Assembly: GCA_036403235.1 (NCBI GenBank)
Contig: DASWRI010000078.1
Span: forward strand, 1-25,170
Length of the DNA: 25,170 nucleotides
Reading direction: 5' to 3'
Source: JBGTFE01 sp036403235
GTDB taxonomy: Bacteria; Acidobacteriota; Blastocatellia; Pyrinomonadales; Pyrinomonadaceae
Shown: positions 8,042 through 16,252 of the stretch, piece by piece
How the letters are laid out: the number at the start of each line of letters is the position of its first letter
Position numbering within the stretch: the first letter of the stretch is position 1
Made by a program: the position numbers and the translations under genes
Notes under the pieces: generated by a model
The model's database searches: none
What the model was told of the DNA's origin: nothing
What the model saw: only the letters and a program-made list of their open reading frames with translations

Positions 8042-8422
8042 TTCCATAACTTCCATGAAAAAAAACTATCTCTGCCTGAGAAAGACTGGGATCGTACCAC
8101 ATACGGCGACTTTTTTGTTTGCCTTTTTCGCTATCAATTACAAAAAAAACGGCCAAGCCATAAAATAAAACAACAATTTTGCGGAACATAAGCGGACTTT
8201 GGATCGTTGCGTCCGACTGACTTTCGCGCTTTTTAGGAAAAATTGGGCTGCTATATTCAACTTGGTTTCTCCTGTTTTTCATCTTTCACCAGATTCTGGT
8301 AGGAACGTAATTTTCCGTCCATTTTTTGACCTGGCGTAATGTGGCACGGGAATTCTAAACACAATCTGCTCCCAGGCGTTTCGCAGATTCAAACAAAAAA
8401 ATATGAAGGAGACAATGACTAA

Positions 8423-8947
8423 ATGACAAACGTCACAAGTAATTTTCATTTAAAGATTGCAATGCTCTGGCTTGCGATTTTCTCAATAGTTTTTTCCTCA
8501 GCCTGTCATCCACCGCAGCCGGGAAGCGGAACGCCGAGCACCATTCAGCTCGGCGTCCAAAATCCGCAGTGGGGTATGGGGCAGGGTGGATCGGGCAGTA
8601 ACTGGCAACTCAACAACGATGCCAATCATAAAGTAAAGGTCAAGGTACAGACTCTGGATTCAAACCAGAACGCGACGCTTTACAAGTCCTACAGCTGGAC
8701 ATACAACTATTCAGGACTGTCGGATTCGTGGCATTACCAGCAAATCGAGGTGCCTCAAACCGGAATGTTCGTCGTCCAAGTGGAAGTCGAGTTTACCGAA
8801 TGCACGTGGCAGAACGCGTCGTGCAGTTTTCCTTATACGGGAAGCACCAAAGACTATTTTACCCAGCAGACATTTACGTCAAGACCCTCGTCGATCACGA
8901 TGCCCGTCAGCTTTTCCAATCTGATCGGTCAGGAGTGCAATTGCTAA
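8423..8947 (+). CDS. Putative lipoprotein, unknown function
   Basis: 174 residues. N-terminal hydrophobic segment (LKIAMLWLAIFSIVFSSAC) ending in a Cys: a signal peptide with a weak lipobox (SSAC, lacking the usual Leu/Val at -3). The rest is Gly/Ser/Gln-rich with beta-type alternation (HKVKVKVQTLDSNQNATLY; TGMFVVQVEVEF) and three more Cys plus a C-terminal CNC, probably an extracytoplasmic beta-rich domain. AAGGAG at 8406-8411 lies 11 nt before this ATG and 3 nt before an upstream ATG that begins a three-codon ORF overlapping the start as ATGA. It is 18 nt from the next gene, so the two probably share a transcript. Family not recognised. Confidence 0.65.
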   Translation: MTNVTSNFHLKIAMLWLAIFSIVFSSACHPPQPGSGTPSTIQLGVQNPQWGMGQGGSGSNWQLNNDANHKVKVKVQTLDSNQNATLYKSYSWTYNYSGLSDSWHYQQIEVPQTGMFVVQVEVEFTECTWQNASCSFPYTGSTKDYFTQQTFTSRPSSITMPVSFSNLIGQECNC

Positions 8948-8965
8948 CAAAGGAGTATAGAAAAT

Positions 8966-9736
8966 ATGAAAAAGAAAATTCTAATTTTGAGCATGATAAG
9001 TTTCGGATGCTTGTTGCTGCTGTCGCTTGCCTTCGGGTTTTCAGAGAAAAATGATTTTTCAATTTCCCGGAAAGCCAGCGCTGCGAGCCTGATCCGGGCG
9101 GCCTACGCCCAGCCCGCTGCGGAAACCAGTGACGATCTGCTTCTGATCAATGAAATCGTCCAGACTAAATACGACAAACTGACGCCGACGGTCAGCTTTC
9201 AGGGGAATTTGGCGGGCATCGAGGACGGAAAAGTCGATTTGAACGATCGCTCGTTTCCGGTCGAGCGCGGTTCGCTTTACTGGTCGACCGCTACCGACCG
9301 CGAGTCATCCGAAACAGTAGAGAGGTATTTCGGCGCAGAGAATACGTTTAGCGCGGAAGGAGAAGAAATAGTCCGCGATTTCTACATTCCCGGAGCGTTA
9401 AAAATCGACTTCGAAAACGGCCGGGATTTGGAATTCAGCAAAGCCGAAGGCATCAGATTCCGTTGGAATGCTGACGAACGCAACGAGTATCCGTTGATCG
9501 TGGTTTTGCAGTATATCCAGGAAGACGGAAAAGAACTGCTGACCAAACAATTCAGCTTCAATGACTGGGAGCAATCGGCTGAAATCGGTCCGGAGGATTT
9601 AAAGGATTTTCCCTCAGACAGCAAGCTTATTCTGTATGCCGGACGAGGAAACGGAAAAATTGTGAGCATCCGCGGTCGGGAAACAAGTCTCGCCGGTCTG
9701 ACTATCACTTCCGTGCCGGGAATCGTTGTAAAATAA
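8966..9736 (+). CDS. Secreted protein of unknown function
   Basis: 256 residues with a clear signal peptide (MKKKILILSMISFGCLLLLS..., positive then hydrophobic) and a second candidate cleavage region near AAYAQPA. An AAAGGAG ribosome-binding site (8948-8954) supports the ATG. The remainder is acidic, with beta-strand-like sections (YPLIVVLQYIQEDGKELLT; SKLILYAGRGNGKIVSI). No known motif. It follows the putative lipoprotein by 18 nt and is closed by a strong terminator. Position just before the second RHS gene suggests these two exported proteins belong to the RHS island, but whether they act with the RHS protein is unknown. Confidence 0.65.
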   Translation: MKKKILILSMISFGCLLLLSLAFGFSEKNDFSISRKASAASLIRAAYAQPAAETSDDLLLINEIVQTKYDKLTPTVSFQGNLAGIEDGKVDLNDRSFPVERGSLYWSTATDRESSETVERYFGAENTFSAEGEEIVRDFYIPGALKIDFENGRDLEFSKAEGIRFRWNADERNEYPLIVVLQYIQEDGKELLTKQFSFNDWEQSAEIGPEDLKDFPSDSKLILYAGRGNGKIVSIRGRETSLAGLTITSVPGIVVK

Positions 9737-9776
9737 TATTGCTCGCGATTTAAATTCAAAGATCGACGAGTGACTG

Positions 9777-9804
9777 AAGAGTGGTGAGGAGCCACTCTTT
9801 TTTT
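9777..9804 (+). terminator. Rho-independent terminator
   Basis: AAGAGTGG (9777-9784) pairs perfectly with CCACTCTT (9792-9799) around a 7-nt loop, followed by TTTTT and an AT-rich tail. It ends the 8423-9736 transcript. The second RHS fragment starts only about 80 nt later. Confidence 0.85.
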
Positions 9805-9887
9805 ATTTCAAAAATAATCATTTTCAATACAATCAAAACCCCGGAGTTTACAAAGAGTAGTTGCTGTCCTTGTCTTTCAATCGATAA

Positions 9888-12800
9888 TTTCTTCTTAAGA
9901 TTGAATATCCGACGGGCGGATACGAACGATTCGAATACGGTCAAGTTCCGACTTTAGCCTTTCACCGGGATTATATACAAGACCAGACCAATCGCGGCGT
10001 TATCAATCGATGGGTCAAGGAAAGCAGCGGCGCGTCCGAGCTTCAATGGAAATATGAGGCGTTTAAGGAAGGCGGAACGCCTGCTACTACGCTTCGAATT
10101 AAAACGACCGCGCCGGATAATCAAACCATTACCGAGCAATATCTGGAAAGCAATTGGTCACACGATTTTCCGAACGCCAAAACGAAATACGGTTTTGATA
10201 ATCCCGTTGCTGGCAGACCTTATGAAGAAAGAATTTACTCGGGAACAACGCTGAAAAGTCGTAAATTAACCGAATACGAATACACGGGCGCGATCGGCAC
10301 GGGCGGAAGCGCTTCGGCGACGCGCGATCCGCGCACAAAACGCGAAATATCGATTATCTTTGAACCTAATTCCACATCCGCGCTCGTTTCGATGACGGCA
10401 AATACTTATGATACGTCGGGCAGCACGGATTTGAAGATGTTTTCCTCGCTCAATCTGAAATCGAGCGAGCAATACAATTATATCGTCGTTGCGGCATCGA
10501 CGGCGGCAAGTGAGACCGTTTCGCAGCTCGCGGCAAGATTCAACAACACGACTCCGGCCGTCAAAACCGAGATTGATTATTTATACGATACAAATTATGT
10601 AAATTCGACCAGAAGCATTCTCGGAATGGTTTCCGAGCAAAGAGTAATCAATCCTTCAAACAGCGCGGCCGTTTCCAAAACGCAGATGCGCTACGACGAA
10701 TACTCGCTGATTTCGAGTGACGCTTTGCCTACCTTTGCGACGGCAACGTGGACGGATTTGCAGACGACGTATCATGGCAACGCTACGTCGGCGATAAATT
10801 ATACCGATGCTGCAAATACTCAATATATTGAAACGCACGGCTATTTCGACCAATACTGTAACCCGAAAAAGACGGTTGACGGAAACGGCAACGAAAGCCT
10901 GATGTCATACAGCACCGATTATGCCTGCGCTTATCCGACCGAAACAAGTTCGCCCGTTCCGGATGTAAACGGAATTTACGGCTCAAATGCAGCGCTCGTG
11001 ACAACAACCGTTTACGATTTCAATACAGGCTTGCCGACAAAAGGAACCGATGCTAACGGGCTGGAAACTCGCATGGAATACGCCGACCTGCTGCTCAGAC
11101 CAACTAAGGTAAGCAATTACTACATCAATCAGGCAGTAGGAGCAGAAACCATCACTGAATACGGCGCGCCGGATTCGAGCACCGGACAGCTTTCTTCAAG
11201 TCAAAGATTCGTTAAAGTCAAAACGCAGATTGACGCGGTAAACTGGAAGCAGGGCTACACGTGGTTTGACGGGCTCGGCCGAACAATCAAAACGCAGGCG
11301 GTCGATTCCGGCGGCGACGTTTTCGCCGAAACTCAATACGACGATTTGGGAAGAATCCGGAAAGCGACGAACCCGTATCGAACGGGCGAAACGGCGCAGT
11401 GGATGACCAAGACTTACGACGCTTTCGGCCGAATTTGGAAAGTTACGACGCCGGACAACAGTTTTGTCGAAACGACTTACGGACTATCGACAACTTCGGG
11501 AAGTCAAATCGGAACGGCCGTAACGGTAACGGATCAGGCGGGAAAAATGAGAAGAAGCATTACGAATGCTTTAGGACAGTTAACGAGAGTCGACGAGCCG
11601 AACGCGTCGAATCAGCTCGGAGGTATGGATTCGCCGAACCAGGCGACTCTTTATGATTACGATAAGCTTAATAATCTGACGACCGTCACGCGAGGCTCGC
11701 AGACGAGAAGTTTTGTTTACGACTCCGTTTCAAGACTCAAACAGGCGACGAATCCCGAATCCGGAACAATGTCTTATACTTACGACGCAAGCGGAAATTT
11801 ACAGACAAAACGCGATGCTCGCGGCATCAAGACGATTTACGATTACGACGCGTTTAATCGAGTTATCAAAAGATGTTACCGGAACATCGGAACATCAGGC
11901 TCTCTGGGCGCAACCGCCTGCGCCAATGCGGGAAGCGAGACGGCTGAATCGAATACGCCGGATGTCAATTATTACGACAATCTGACGAACGCCAAAGGCA
12001 AATTGATAAAAATTTCGTCTTCGGTTTCGACGACCGAATATACATCGTTCGACACGATGGGCCGAGTAACCGCGCATAAGCAGACGACCGACGGAAACGC
12101 TTACACGACGGCTTACGCCTACAATCTGTCGGGCGCTTTGCTGGAAGAAACGTATCCGTCGACGAGAGTCGTCAAAAACGTTTTGGATGCGGACGGAGAT
12201 TTAGCGAAAGTTCAGAGTAAAAAAACGACGAACACGCCGCTGTGGAATTACGCACAGAATTTCACCTACACTTCGGCCGGCGCGGTTTCATCGATGCAGC
12301 TCGGCAACGGACGGTGGGAATCGACCGCCTTCAACAACCGATTACAACCGACGCAGATTGCGCTGGGAACAAGTCAGGGCACAACCGATTTATTAAAGCT
12401 GGATTACAATTACGGCACAACGGCAAATAACGGCAACGTTCTCTCTCAAACGACCACCCTTCCGACAATCGGAAGCGCGACGGGCTTTACGGCCGTTCAA
12501 ACTTACACTTACGACAGCTTGAACAGAATTCACGATGCCAAAGAGATGATTGGCACGACTGAGACGTGGAAGCAGACCTTCACCTACGACAGATACGGCA
12601 ATCGAAACTTCGATGAAGCCGACACGACGACTTTGCCGAAGAATTGCAGCGGGCAAGTTTGCGCGGCAGATGTTCCGCTGGTAAATCCGTCAATCAATAC
12701 GACGACCAACAAAAATCAATTAAACGGTTATGTTTATGATAATTCAGGAAACACGATCAAAGACGCGCAGAGTCGAAAGTTCACATACGACGCAGAGAAT

Positions 12801-14078
12801 AAGCAAACAAAGGTAGAAAACGTAGATTCAAACGGAAATCCAATCTCTACAGTCGGAGAATATTTCTACGACGGAGACGGGAAACGCGTTAAGAAGATTG
12901 CCGGAACGGAAGTGACGATATTCGTTTACGATGCAGCAGGCAAACTCGCGGCGGAATATTCGAATCAAACAAATAGTAATTCTCAGGTTAGCTATTTGAC
13001 AAACGACACGCTCGGCACGCCGAGAATCAACACGGACAAAAACGGAAACGTAATATCGAGACACGATTATCAGCCTTTTGGTGAAGAGATTGCCACGAGC
13101 CAAAGAATACAAGGATTAAGCTACAATTCAGATGAAATCATGCAGAAATTTACCTCGTATGAAAGAGATAGTGAATCTGACTTGGACTTTGCAAAGGCGA
13201 GAATGTATGAATATTCGCACGGCAGGTTTACAAGCCCTGACGATTTTCTTAGTGACACATACACTTCAAATCCACAAAGTTGGAATCTTTATGTGTATGT
13301 GAGAAATAATCCTTTAAATCTTACTGATCCTTCTGGTAAAAAGGCAGATATTGACACGGAGATAAATAGGAAAACAAAGGTAATAACTATAACGGTTACA
13401 ACAAGCATAGGTCTGTGGAGTAAAGATAAAAAAATCAAATCAAATCTTACAGGACAAGTTAAAACGAATATTGAAAATCAAATAAAGAAATGGGCAGGTT
13501 CTCAACAACTCGCTGGAGGTTACACGCTAAACGTAAATGTAAATGTAACAGTGAAAACATTTAGTGGCGCCAACAGCTCAGATGATGTTCTGAATCAAGA
13601 TAAATCCATTCAAAATGTTATTCAATTAACAAATGGTCCAGCAACTGCTGAGTGCGGAGCCGGTGCTAATAGCTGTGTAGGTGATAATAGCGATAAAGCC
13701 ACCATCAATAATCCCGATGGCACTCTACCTGATGTTGCTACTTGGAATTATAATAGTGCGAGTAAAGATAATGAACCTGCTCATGAATTTGGTCATCTTT
13801 TAGGAATACAGGGGCATACGCCTGAAGAAATGCAAGGTGGTGCAGGATATAATCCTAACAGATTTTTGTCTACGTGGAGTTCTGCAACAAGTGCAAGTTT
13901 ATACGATTATACTCGTGCGTTTAGCACTGATGTGAATAGAGCAATTAGGGCTGCTAATTTTATGGATTGGAACGATACGCATCCTTACAGGGGTTCTATC
14001 GGTAACCCAAATAAAGCTACTTTTGCTATTCAACGTAGAACCCCAACAAGTTATGGAGGTTTAAATAGCCCAGAATGA
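9888..14078 (+). CDS. RHS/YD-repeat protein with metalloprotease-like tip, 5'-truncated
   Basis: Coding frame is RHS-like from about 9897 (IEYPTGGYERFEYGQ) but begins straight after a TAA (9885-9887). No ATG, GTG or TTG occurs in frame before ATG 10392, which lies inside conserved shell sequence. The N-terminal part and promoter are therefore missing: a truncated copy. YD repeats fill the body. The core ends canonically with GTPRIN, YEYSHGRFTSPDDF, NLYVYVRNNPLNLTDPSGK (13210-13340). The tip (about 240 residues, AT-richer) carries HEFGHLLGIQGH (13782-13817) and AANFMDWND (Met at 13962), like a metzincin zinc motif and Met-turn, but with the third ligand one residue late. The stop overlaps the next gene as ATGA. 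Expression is doubtful unless transcribed and started from elsewhere. Confidence 0.82.
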   Translation, partial: FLLKIEYPTGGYERFEYGQVPTLAFHRDYIQDQTNRGVINRWVKESSGASELQWKYEAFKEGGTPATTLRIKTTAPDNQTITEQYLESNWSHDFPNAKTKYGFDNPVAGRPYEERIYSGTTLKSRKLTEYEYTGAIGTGGSASATRDPRTKREISIIFEPNSTSALVSMTANTYDTSGSTDLKMFSSLNLKSSEQYNYIVVAASTAASETVSQLAARFNNTTPAVKTEIDYLYDTNYVNSTRSILGMVSEQRVINPSNSAAVSKTQMRYDEYSLISSDALPTFATATWTDLQTTYHGNATSAINYTDAANTQYIETHGYFDQYCNPKKTVDGNGNESLMSYSTDYACAYPTETSSPVPDVNGIYGSNAALVTTTVYDFNTGLPTKGTDANGLETRMEYADLLLRPTKVSNYYINQAVGAETITEYGAPDSSTGQLSSSQRFVKVKTQIDAVNWKQGYTWFDGLGRTIKTQAVDSGGDVFAETQYDDLGRIRKATNPYRTGETAQWMTKTYDAFGRIWKVTTPDNSFVETTYGLSTTSGSQIGTAVTVTDQAGKMRRSITNALGQLTRVDEPNASNQLGGMDSPNQATLYDYDKLNNLTTVTRGSQTRSFVYDSVSRLKQATNPESGTMSYTYDASGNLQTKRDARGIKTIYDYDAFNRVIKRCYRNIGTSGSLGATACANAGSETAESNTPDVNYYDNLTNAKGKLIKISSSVSTTEYTSFDTMGRVTAHKQTTDGNAYTTAYAYNLSGALLEETYPSTRVVKNVLDADGDLAKVQSKKTTNTPLWNYAQNFTYTSAGAVSSMQLGNGRWESTAFNNRLQPTQIALGTSQGTTDLLKLDYNYGTTANNGNVLSQTTTLPTIGSATGFTAVQTYTYDSLNRIHDAKEMIGTTETWKQTFTYDRYGNRNFDEADTTTLPKNCSGQVCAADVPLVNPSINTTTNKNQLNGYVYDNSGNTIKDAQSRKFTYDAENKQTKVENVDSNGNPISTVGEYFYDGDGKRVKKIAGTEVTIFVYDAAGKLAAEYSNQTNSNSQVSYLTNDTLGTPRINTDKNGNVISRHDYQPFGEEIATSQRIQGLSYNSDEIMQKFTSYERDSESDLDFAKARMYEYSHGRFTSPDDFLSDTYTSNPQSWNLYVYVRNNPLNLTDPSGKKADIDTEINRKTKVITITVTTSIGLWSKDKKIKSNLTGQVKTNIENQIKKWAGSQQLAGGYTLNVNVNVTVKTFSGANSSDDVLNQDKSIQNVIQLTNGPATAECGAGANSCVGDNSDKATINNPDGTLPDVATWNYNSASKDNEPAHEFGHLLGIQGHTPEEMQGGAGYNPNRFLSTWSSATSASLYDYTRAFSTDVNRAIRAANFMDWNDTHPYRGSIGNPNKATFAIQRRTPTSYGGLNSPE

Positions 14079-14929
14079 ATAATAAATTTTCATTTTCTAT
14101 CATATTTTGTTTGTTTTTTATTTTTATGTTTAGCACTTTTGTTTGTGCTAATAATCCCGTCGTGCCTTGGTCAAAAATAATTGATTCATCAAATGGTAAA
14201 TTCGTGCTTGTTTTAATTTCACCTAGAATTAAAGAGCAAACTGATTATGTAAACAGGTTAAGGGAATTCTGGAAAAAAGGCGGTATTCCTGCTGAAAGTG
14301 TTCCAGAGGCAGAAAAGGAATTGCAAGAGGAAATTGACCAAGAAATGAAAATCCGTAAAAAATATCCTGAAAGCGGACTTTATACATTGAGTAATTCGCC
14401 GCAACTTCTCTGGACAACAGCCTTGTATGATACCGAATCTTGGTATTTAATCTCAGATGATGGAGAACATCTTGTTGTTGTTAAAGATAATATAACTGGA
14501 GTCAAAGAAGTAAATAACATAGAAGGAAATCCTCAGGTAAAAGAAGTAGTAAAATCTTCACCTAATATGGATCAAAGTATTCTAACCTTTTATTCTTTCG
14601 GAAAACCGATTCGCTCATATAGAGCCTTTGAATTAGTAGATAAAAATAATCTGCAAAAAACAACATCAGAAGATTTTATGTGGAGTGACGAAAGAATTCT
14701 GGATGACAGAGAAAAAACTTTATATATCACAAAGAAGAATGGTGAAAAACTTATTTTCGATATAATCACAGGTAATCTACTGAGCGGTAAACTTTCGAGT
14801 CAGCAAAACTCTTCTTCTGACTTAGAAACAAATAATATACAAATACCAAAGCCCGAGAACAGTAAGTCCTTCTGCGGCGGAGTAACATTGTTAATTGGAT
14901 TAGTATTGTCGCTTCTGTTCGGACATTGA
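14075..14929 (+). CDS. Secreted partner of the RHS protease tip (possible immunity)
   Basis: 284 residues. Signal peptide (FSFSIIFCLFFIFMFSTFVCA) and a C-terminal hydrophobic segment (CGGVTLLIGLVLSLLFGH), so the protein is exported and probably anchored at its C-terminus. Between them: SSNGKFVLVLISP, YPESGLYTLSN, LLWTTALYDTESWYLISDDGEH and DEREKTLYITKK-like pieces. These recall a family of exported proteins in Acidobacteriota and Planctomycetes with 'YPxSGLYxxDGSxxPLWTVxW' and 'SDDGxHLV' motifs; its function is not known to me. The start overlaps the RHS stop (ATGA), so the two are translationally coupled. An exported inhibitor of the upstream protease-like tip is a reasonable inference, not shown. 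A terminator-like hairpin follows at 14951. Confidence 0.72.
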   Translation: MNNKFSFSIIFCLFFIFMFSTFVCANNPVVPWSKIIDSSNGKFVLVLISPRIKEQTDYVNRLREFWKKGGIPAESVPEAEKELQEEIDQEMKIRKKYPESGLYTLSNSPQLLWTTALYDTESWYLISDDGEHLVVVKDNITGVKEVNNIEGNPQVKEVVKSSPNMDQSILTFYSFGKPIRSYRAFELVDKNNLQKTTSEDFMWSDERILDDREKTLYITKKNGEKLIFDIITGNLLSGKLSSQQNSSSDLETNNIQIPKPENSKSFCGGVTLLIGLVLSLLFGH

Positions 14930-14950
14930 ACTTTACAAAAAATCAAACAA

Positions 14951-14978
14951 AAAAGGCGTGAGGAAGCTTACGTCTTTT
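14951..14978 (+). terminator. Probable terminator
   Basis: AAAAGGCGT (14951-14959) pairs with ACGTCTTTT (14970-14978), with one G-T pair and a 10-nt loop. The T-tract is short (TTTT). It lies 22 nt after the stop of the preceding gene. Confidence 0.5.
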
Positions 14979-15110
14979 GCTTGTGCTGATTGCTTTCTAA
15001 AATCGTGTCGAGAAACGACAAAATAAAATCTTGAATTAAAATGCAAAGCCTAGCGAAAGCGTTTTGAAAATGTAGCCCAAAATGTGCCCAAAACTTTCCG
15101 CATAAATAAA

Positions 15111-15134
15111 GCAACTATGCCGAAGCGTAGTTGC
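15111..15134 (-). terminator. UUCG-loop terminator behind integrase fragment B
   Basis: Base-for-base the same 24-nt hairpin as at 5346-5369: on the minus strand a 10-bp stem with a C-TTCG-G loop followed by TTTATTTATG, about 34 nt after the integrase stop. Confidence 0.7.
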
Positions 15135-15167
15135 TAGTGTTTTGCTAACTGTCTACATTGCTTATAT

Positions 15168-15503
15168 TTAAGCCAAATCTGGAACAGCGAATTTTAATCT
15201 GTCACGTTGGAGGTCGCGGGTTCGAGTCCCGCCGGCTCCGCCATTAACCTCTTTATACTCAGTAGTTTCAGAGTCGTCATATTGACGGCTCTTTTCATTT
15301 TTATCCGCTGTAGACCGTTTTGTGACATTCAGTTCATCAGAGAGCTTTCCGGCAATGAGTTCAGTGGTCTGTCTTTTGAAGGTTGGAGAGAAATGTTTGT
15401 ATCTTTCCAGCTCCTCGCTTCTATGCCCTGTCATCTTCCGAATAATCGCATCAGCCACGCCTTCCATAAAAAGCATAGTCGTTGCGAAATGCCTTAGATG
15501 ATA
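15168..15503 (-). pseudogene. Tyrosine recombinase/integrase, C-terminal fragment B
   Basis: The same C-terminal integrase end as at 5403-5717, clearly related but not identical. MTGHRSEELERYKHFSP holds the box His and nucleophilic Tyr (residues 18 and 26 from ATG 15476). The frame stays open upstream of that ATG to 15503 and reads YHLRHFATTMLF, so the HxLRH arginine box is still present. A TGA at 15504-15506 then ends the similarity. The C-terminus GTRTRDLQRDRLKF... is encoded antisense to the tRNA-Asp half at 15199-15243. The N-terminal arm-binding and core-binding domains and the first catalytic Arg/Lys are missing, so it is inactive. The two integrases are different enough to suggest two related elements rather than one recent duplication. 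Confidence 0.82.
15199..15243 (+). pseudogene. tRNA-Asp(GTC) 3' half, attachment-site remnant B
   Basis: Starts at the anticodon loop CTGTCAC (anticodon GTC 15201-15203). It has a T-arm with a perfect GCGGG/CCCGC stem around TTCGAGT, the acceptor 3' strand CGGCTCC, G and CCA. No D-arm or 5' acceptor strand is present. It differs from copy A by three substitutions and shares with it about 30 bp of upstream flank, which therefore belongs to the integrated element. Confidence 0.72.
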
Positions 15504-15808
15504 TCAGAATTATTTGGCGCGACTTTCTACAGCTCTAGGCTGTTAACCTGGCATCCTTTCGGATTTCGATGTTTTTGTTCCACGCATCTTCGATTAGTAG
15601 CGACCCAACCGATTCGGAAACGATTCCAAGGCAGAGAGAACGATTCACAGAATGTTGTAGTATTTGCTATTTATCGTCGGCAAACGCTAACTTCGAGGTT
15701 TAACTGAATTTTAGAATTTATTAACTCTTTCCTAATCGCTCACCAAAGCCAACAAAAGGAAACAGGTAACAAAGCATCTTTATTTGATTGTCACTGCATC
15801 TTTTAATT
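15504..15808. other. No recognisable gene
   Basis: I see no convincing coding sequence between the integrase remnant and the small membrane-anchored protein. It is probably decayed element DNA upstream of the truncated integrase. Confidence 0.4.
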
Positions 15809-16183
15809 ATGAAATATTCTCAATTTATAGTGTCTATTCTTACCTTTGCACTTGGTGTCTTGTGTGTTCCTTTTGCCAATGGATTATATGAGAAGTGGAG
15901 CGAGCCTTATGTTGAAGTGCCTCAAGCGGTATCAGAATCGCCGATTGTTGTAATCGCCCCTACTGAACAAAATCCTTTTAATATGAGTGGCGGCGGAAGT
16001 TCAGGCGGTCAGACCTGTGAGGATTTTATAAAATCACTTGGCAAATTAACTAAACAATCTCGCCGCATTTTAGCCTATACTCCTTGTTATGACTCAATTC
16101 CGGTATCGAAGGCTACATATCCACCAAAGGCGAGTCTAAAAACCTGTTGTCGGAAAACAAAAACCGCTACTTATGAGGAATGA
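15809..16183 (+). CDS. Small membrane-anchored or exported protein, unknown
   Basis: 124 residues from ATG 15809. A TTG seven codons earlier (15788) would add a less plausible MSLHLLI, so the ATG, which starts a clean signal/anchor (MKYSQFIVSILTFALGVLCV), is preferred. After the anchor comes a Pro/Glu-rich stretch, a Gly/Ser linker (MSGGGSSGGQ) and a basic, Cys-containing tail (LKTCCRKTKTATYEE). The stop lies 15 nt before a tRNA 3' half, so the C-terminus may have been replaced when an element integrated. No Shine-Dalgarno sequence is visible. Family not recognised. Confidence 0.5.
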   Translation: MKYSQFIVSILTFALGVLCVPFANGLYEKWSEPYVEVPQAVSESPIVVIAPTEQNPFNMSGGGSSGGQTCEDFIKSLGKLTKQSRRILAYTPCYDSIPVSKATYPPKASLKTCCRKTKTATYEE

Positions 16184-16198
16184 AGCTTGCGGAAACAT

Positions 16199-16242
16199 TT
16201 CCTAAGCAGTGGGCGCGGGTTCGAGTCTCGTCGGCTTCGCCA
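16199..16242 (+). pseudogene. tRNA-Arg(CCT)-like 3' half
   Basis: Anticodon-loop-like TTCCTAA (anticodon CCT at 16201-16203), GCAGT as the 3' anticodon strand, short variable loop, T-arm GCGGG/CTCGT (two G-T pairs) around TTCGAGT, acceptor strand CGGCTTC, G and CCA (16240-16242). No matching 5' half (GAAGCCG plus D-arm) precedes it. Like the two tRNA-Asp remnants it begins at the anticodon loop, but no integrase piece is attached. Confidence 0.6.
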
Positions 16243-16252
16243 CTAAAATCAA

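Larger units (their letters stand above)
7222..8422. other. 1.2-kb stretch without a recognisable gene
   Basis: No convincing coding sequence on either strand; the open frames present have no recognisable motifs. It contains a terminator (7475-7502), a short ORF that looks like a broken signal peptide (7777-7833), a perfect 9-bp hairpin (8006-8041) and the leader of the next gene. A TGGCAC at 8350-8355 matches a sigma-54 -24 element, but the -12 position (TTCTA) is poor. Confidence 0.5.

Noticed and set aside
7899..8282. Minus-strand 127-codon ORF with a hydrophobic stretch (MFRKIVVLFYGLAVFFVI)
   Set aside because: Only one weak hydrophobic segment, no recognisable domain, and an unstructured remainder. 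It lies in a stretch lacking coding bias, so it is not supported as a gene.
8340..8370. Sigma-54 promoter before the lipoprotein gene
   Set aside because: TGGCAC matches the -24 box but the -12 box reads TTCTA instead of TTGCA, lacking the essential GC.
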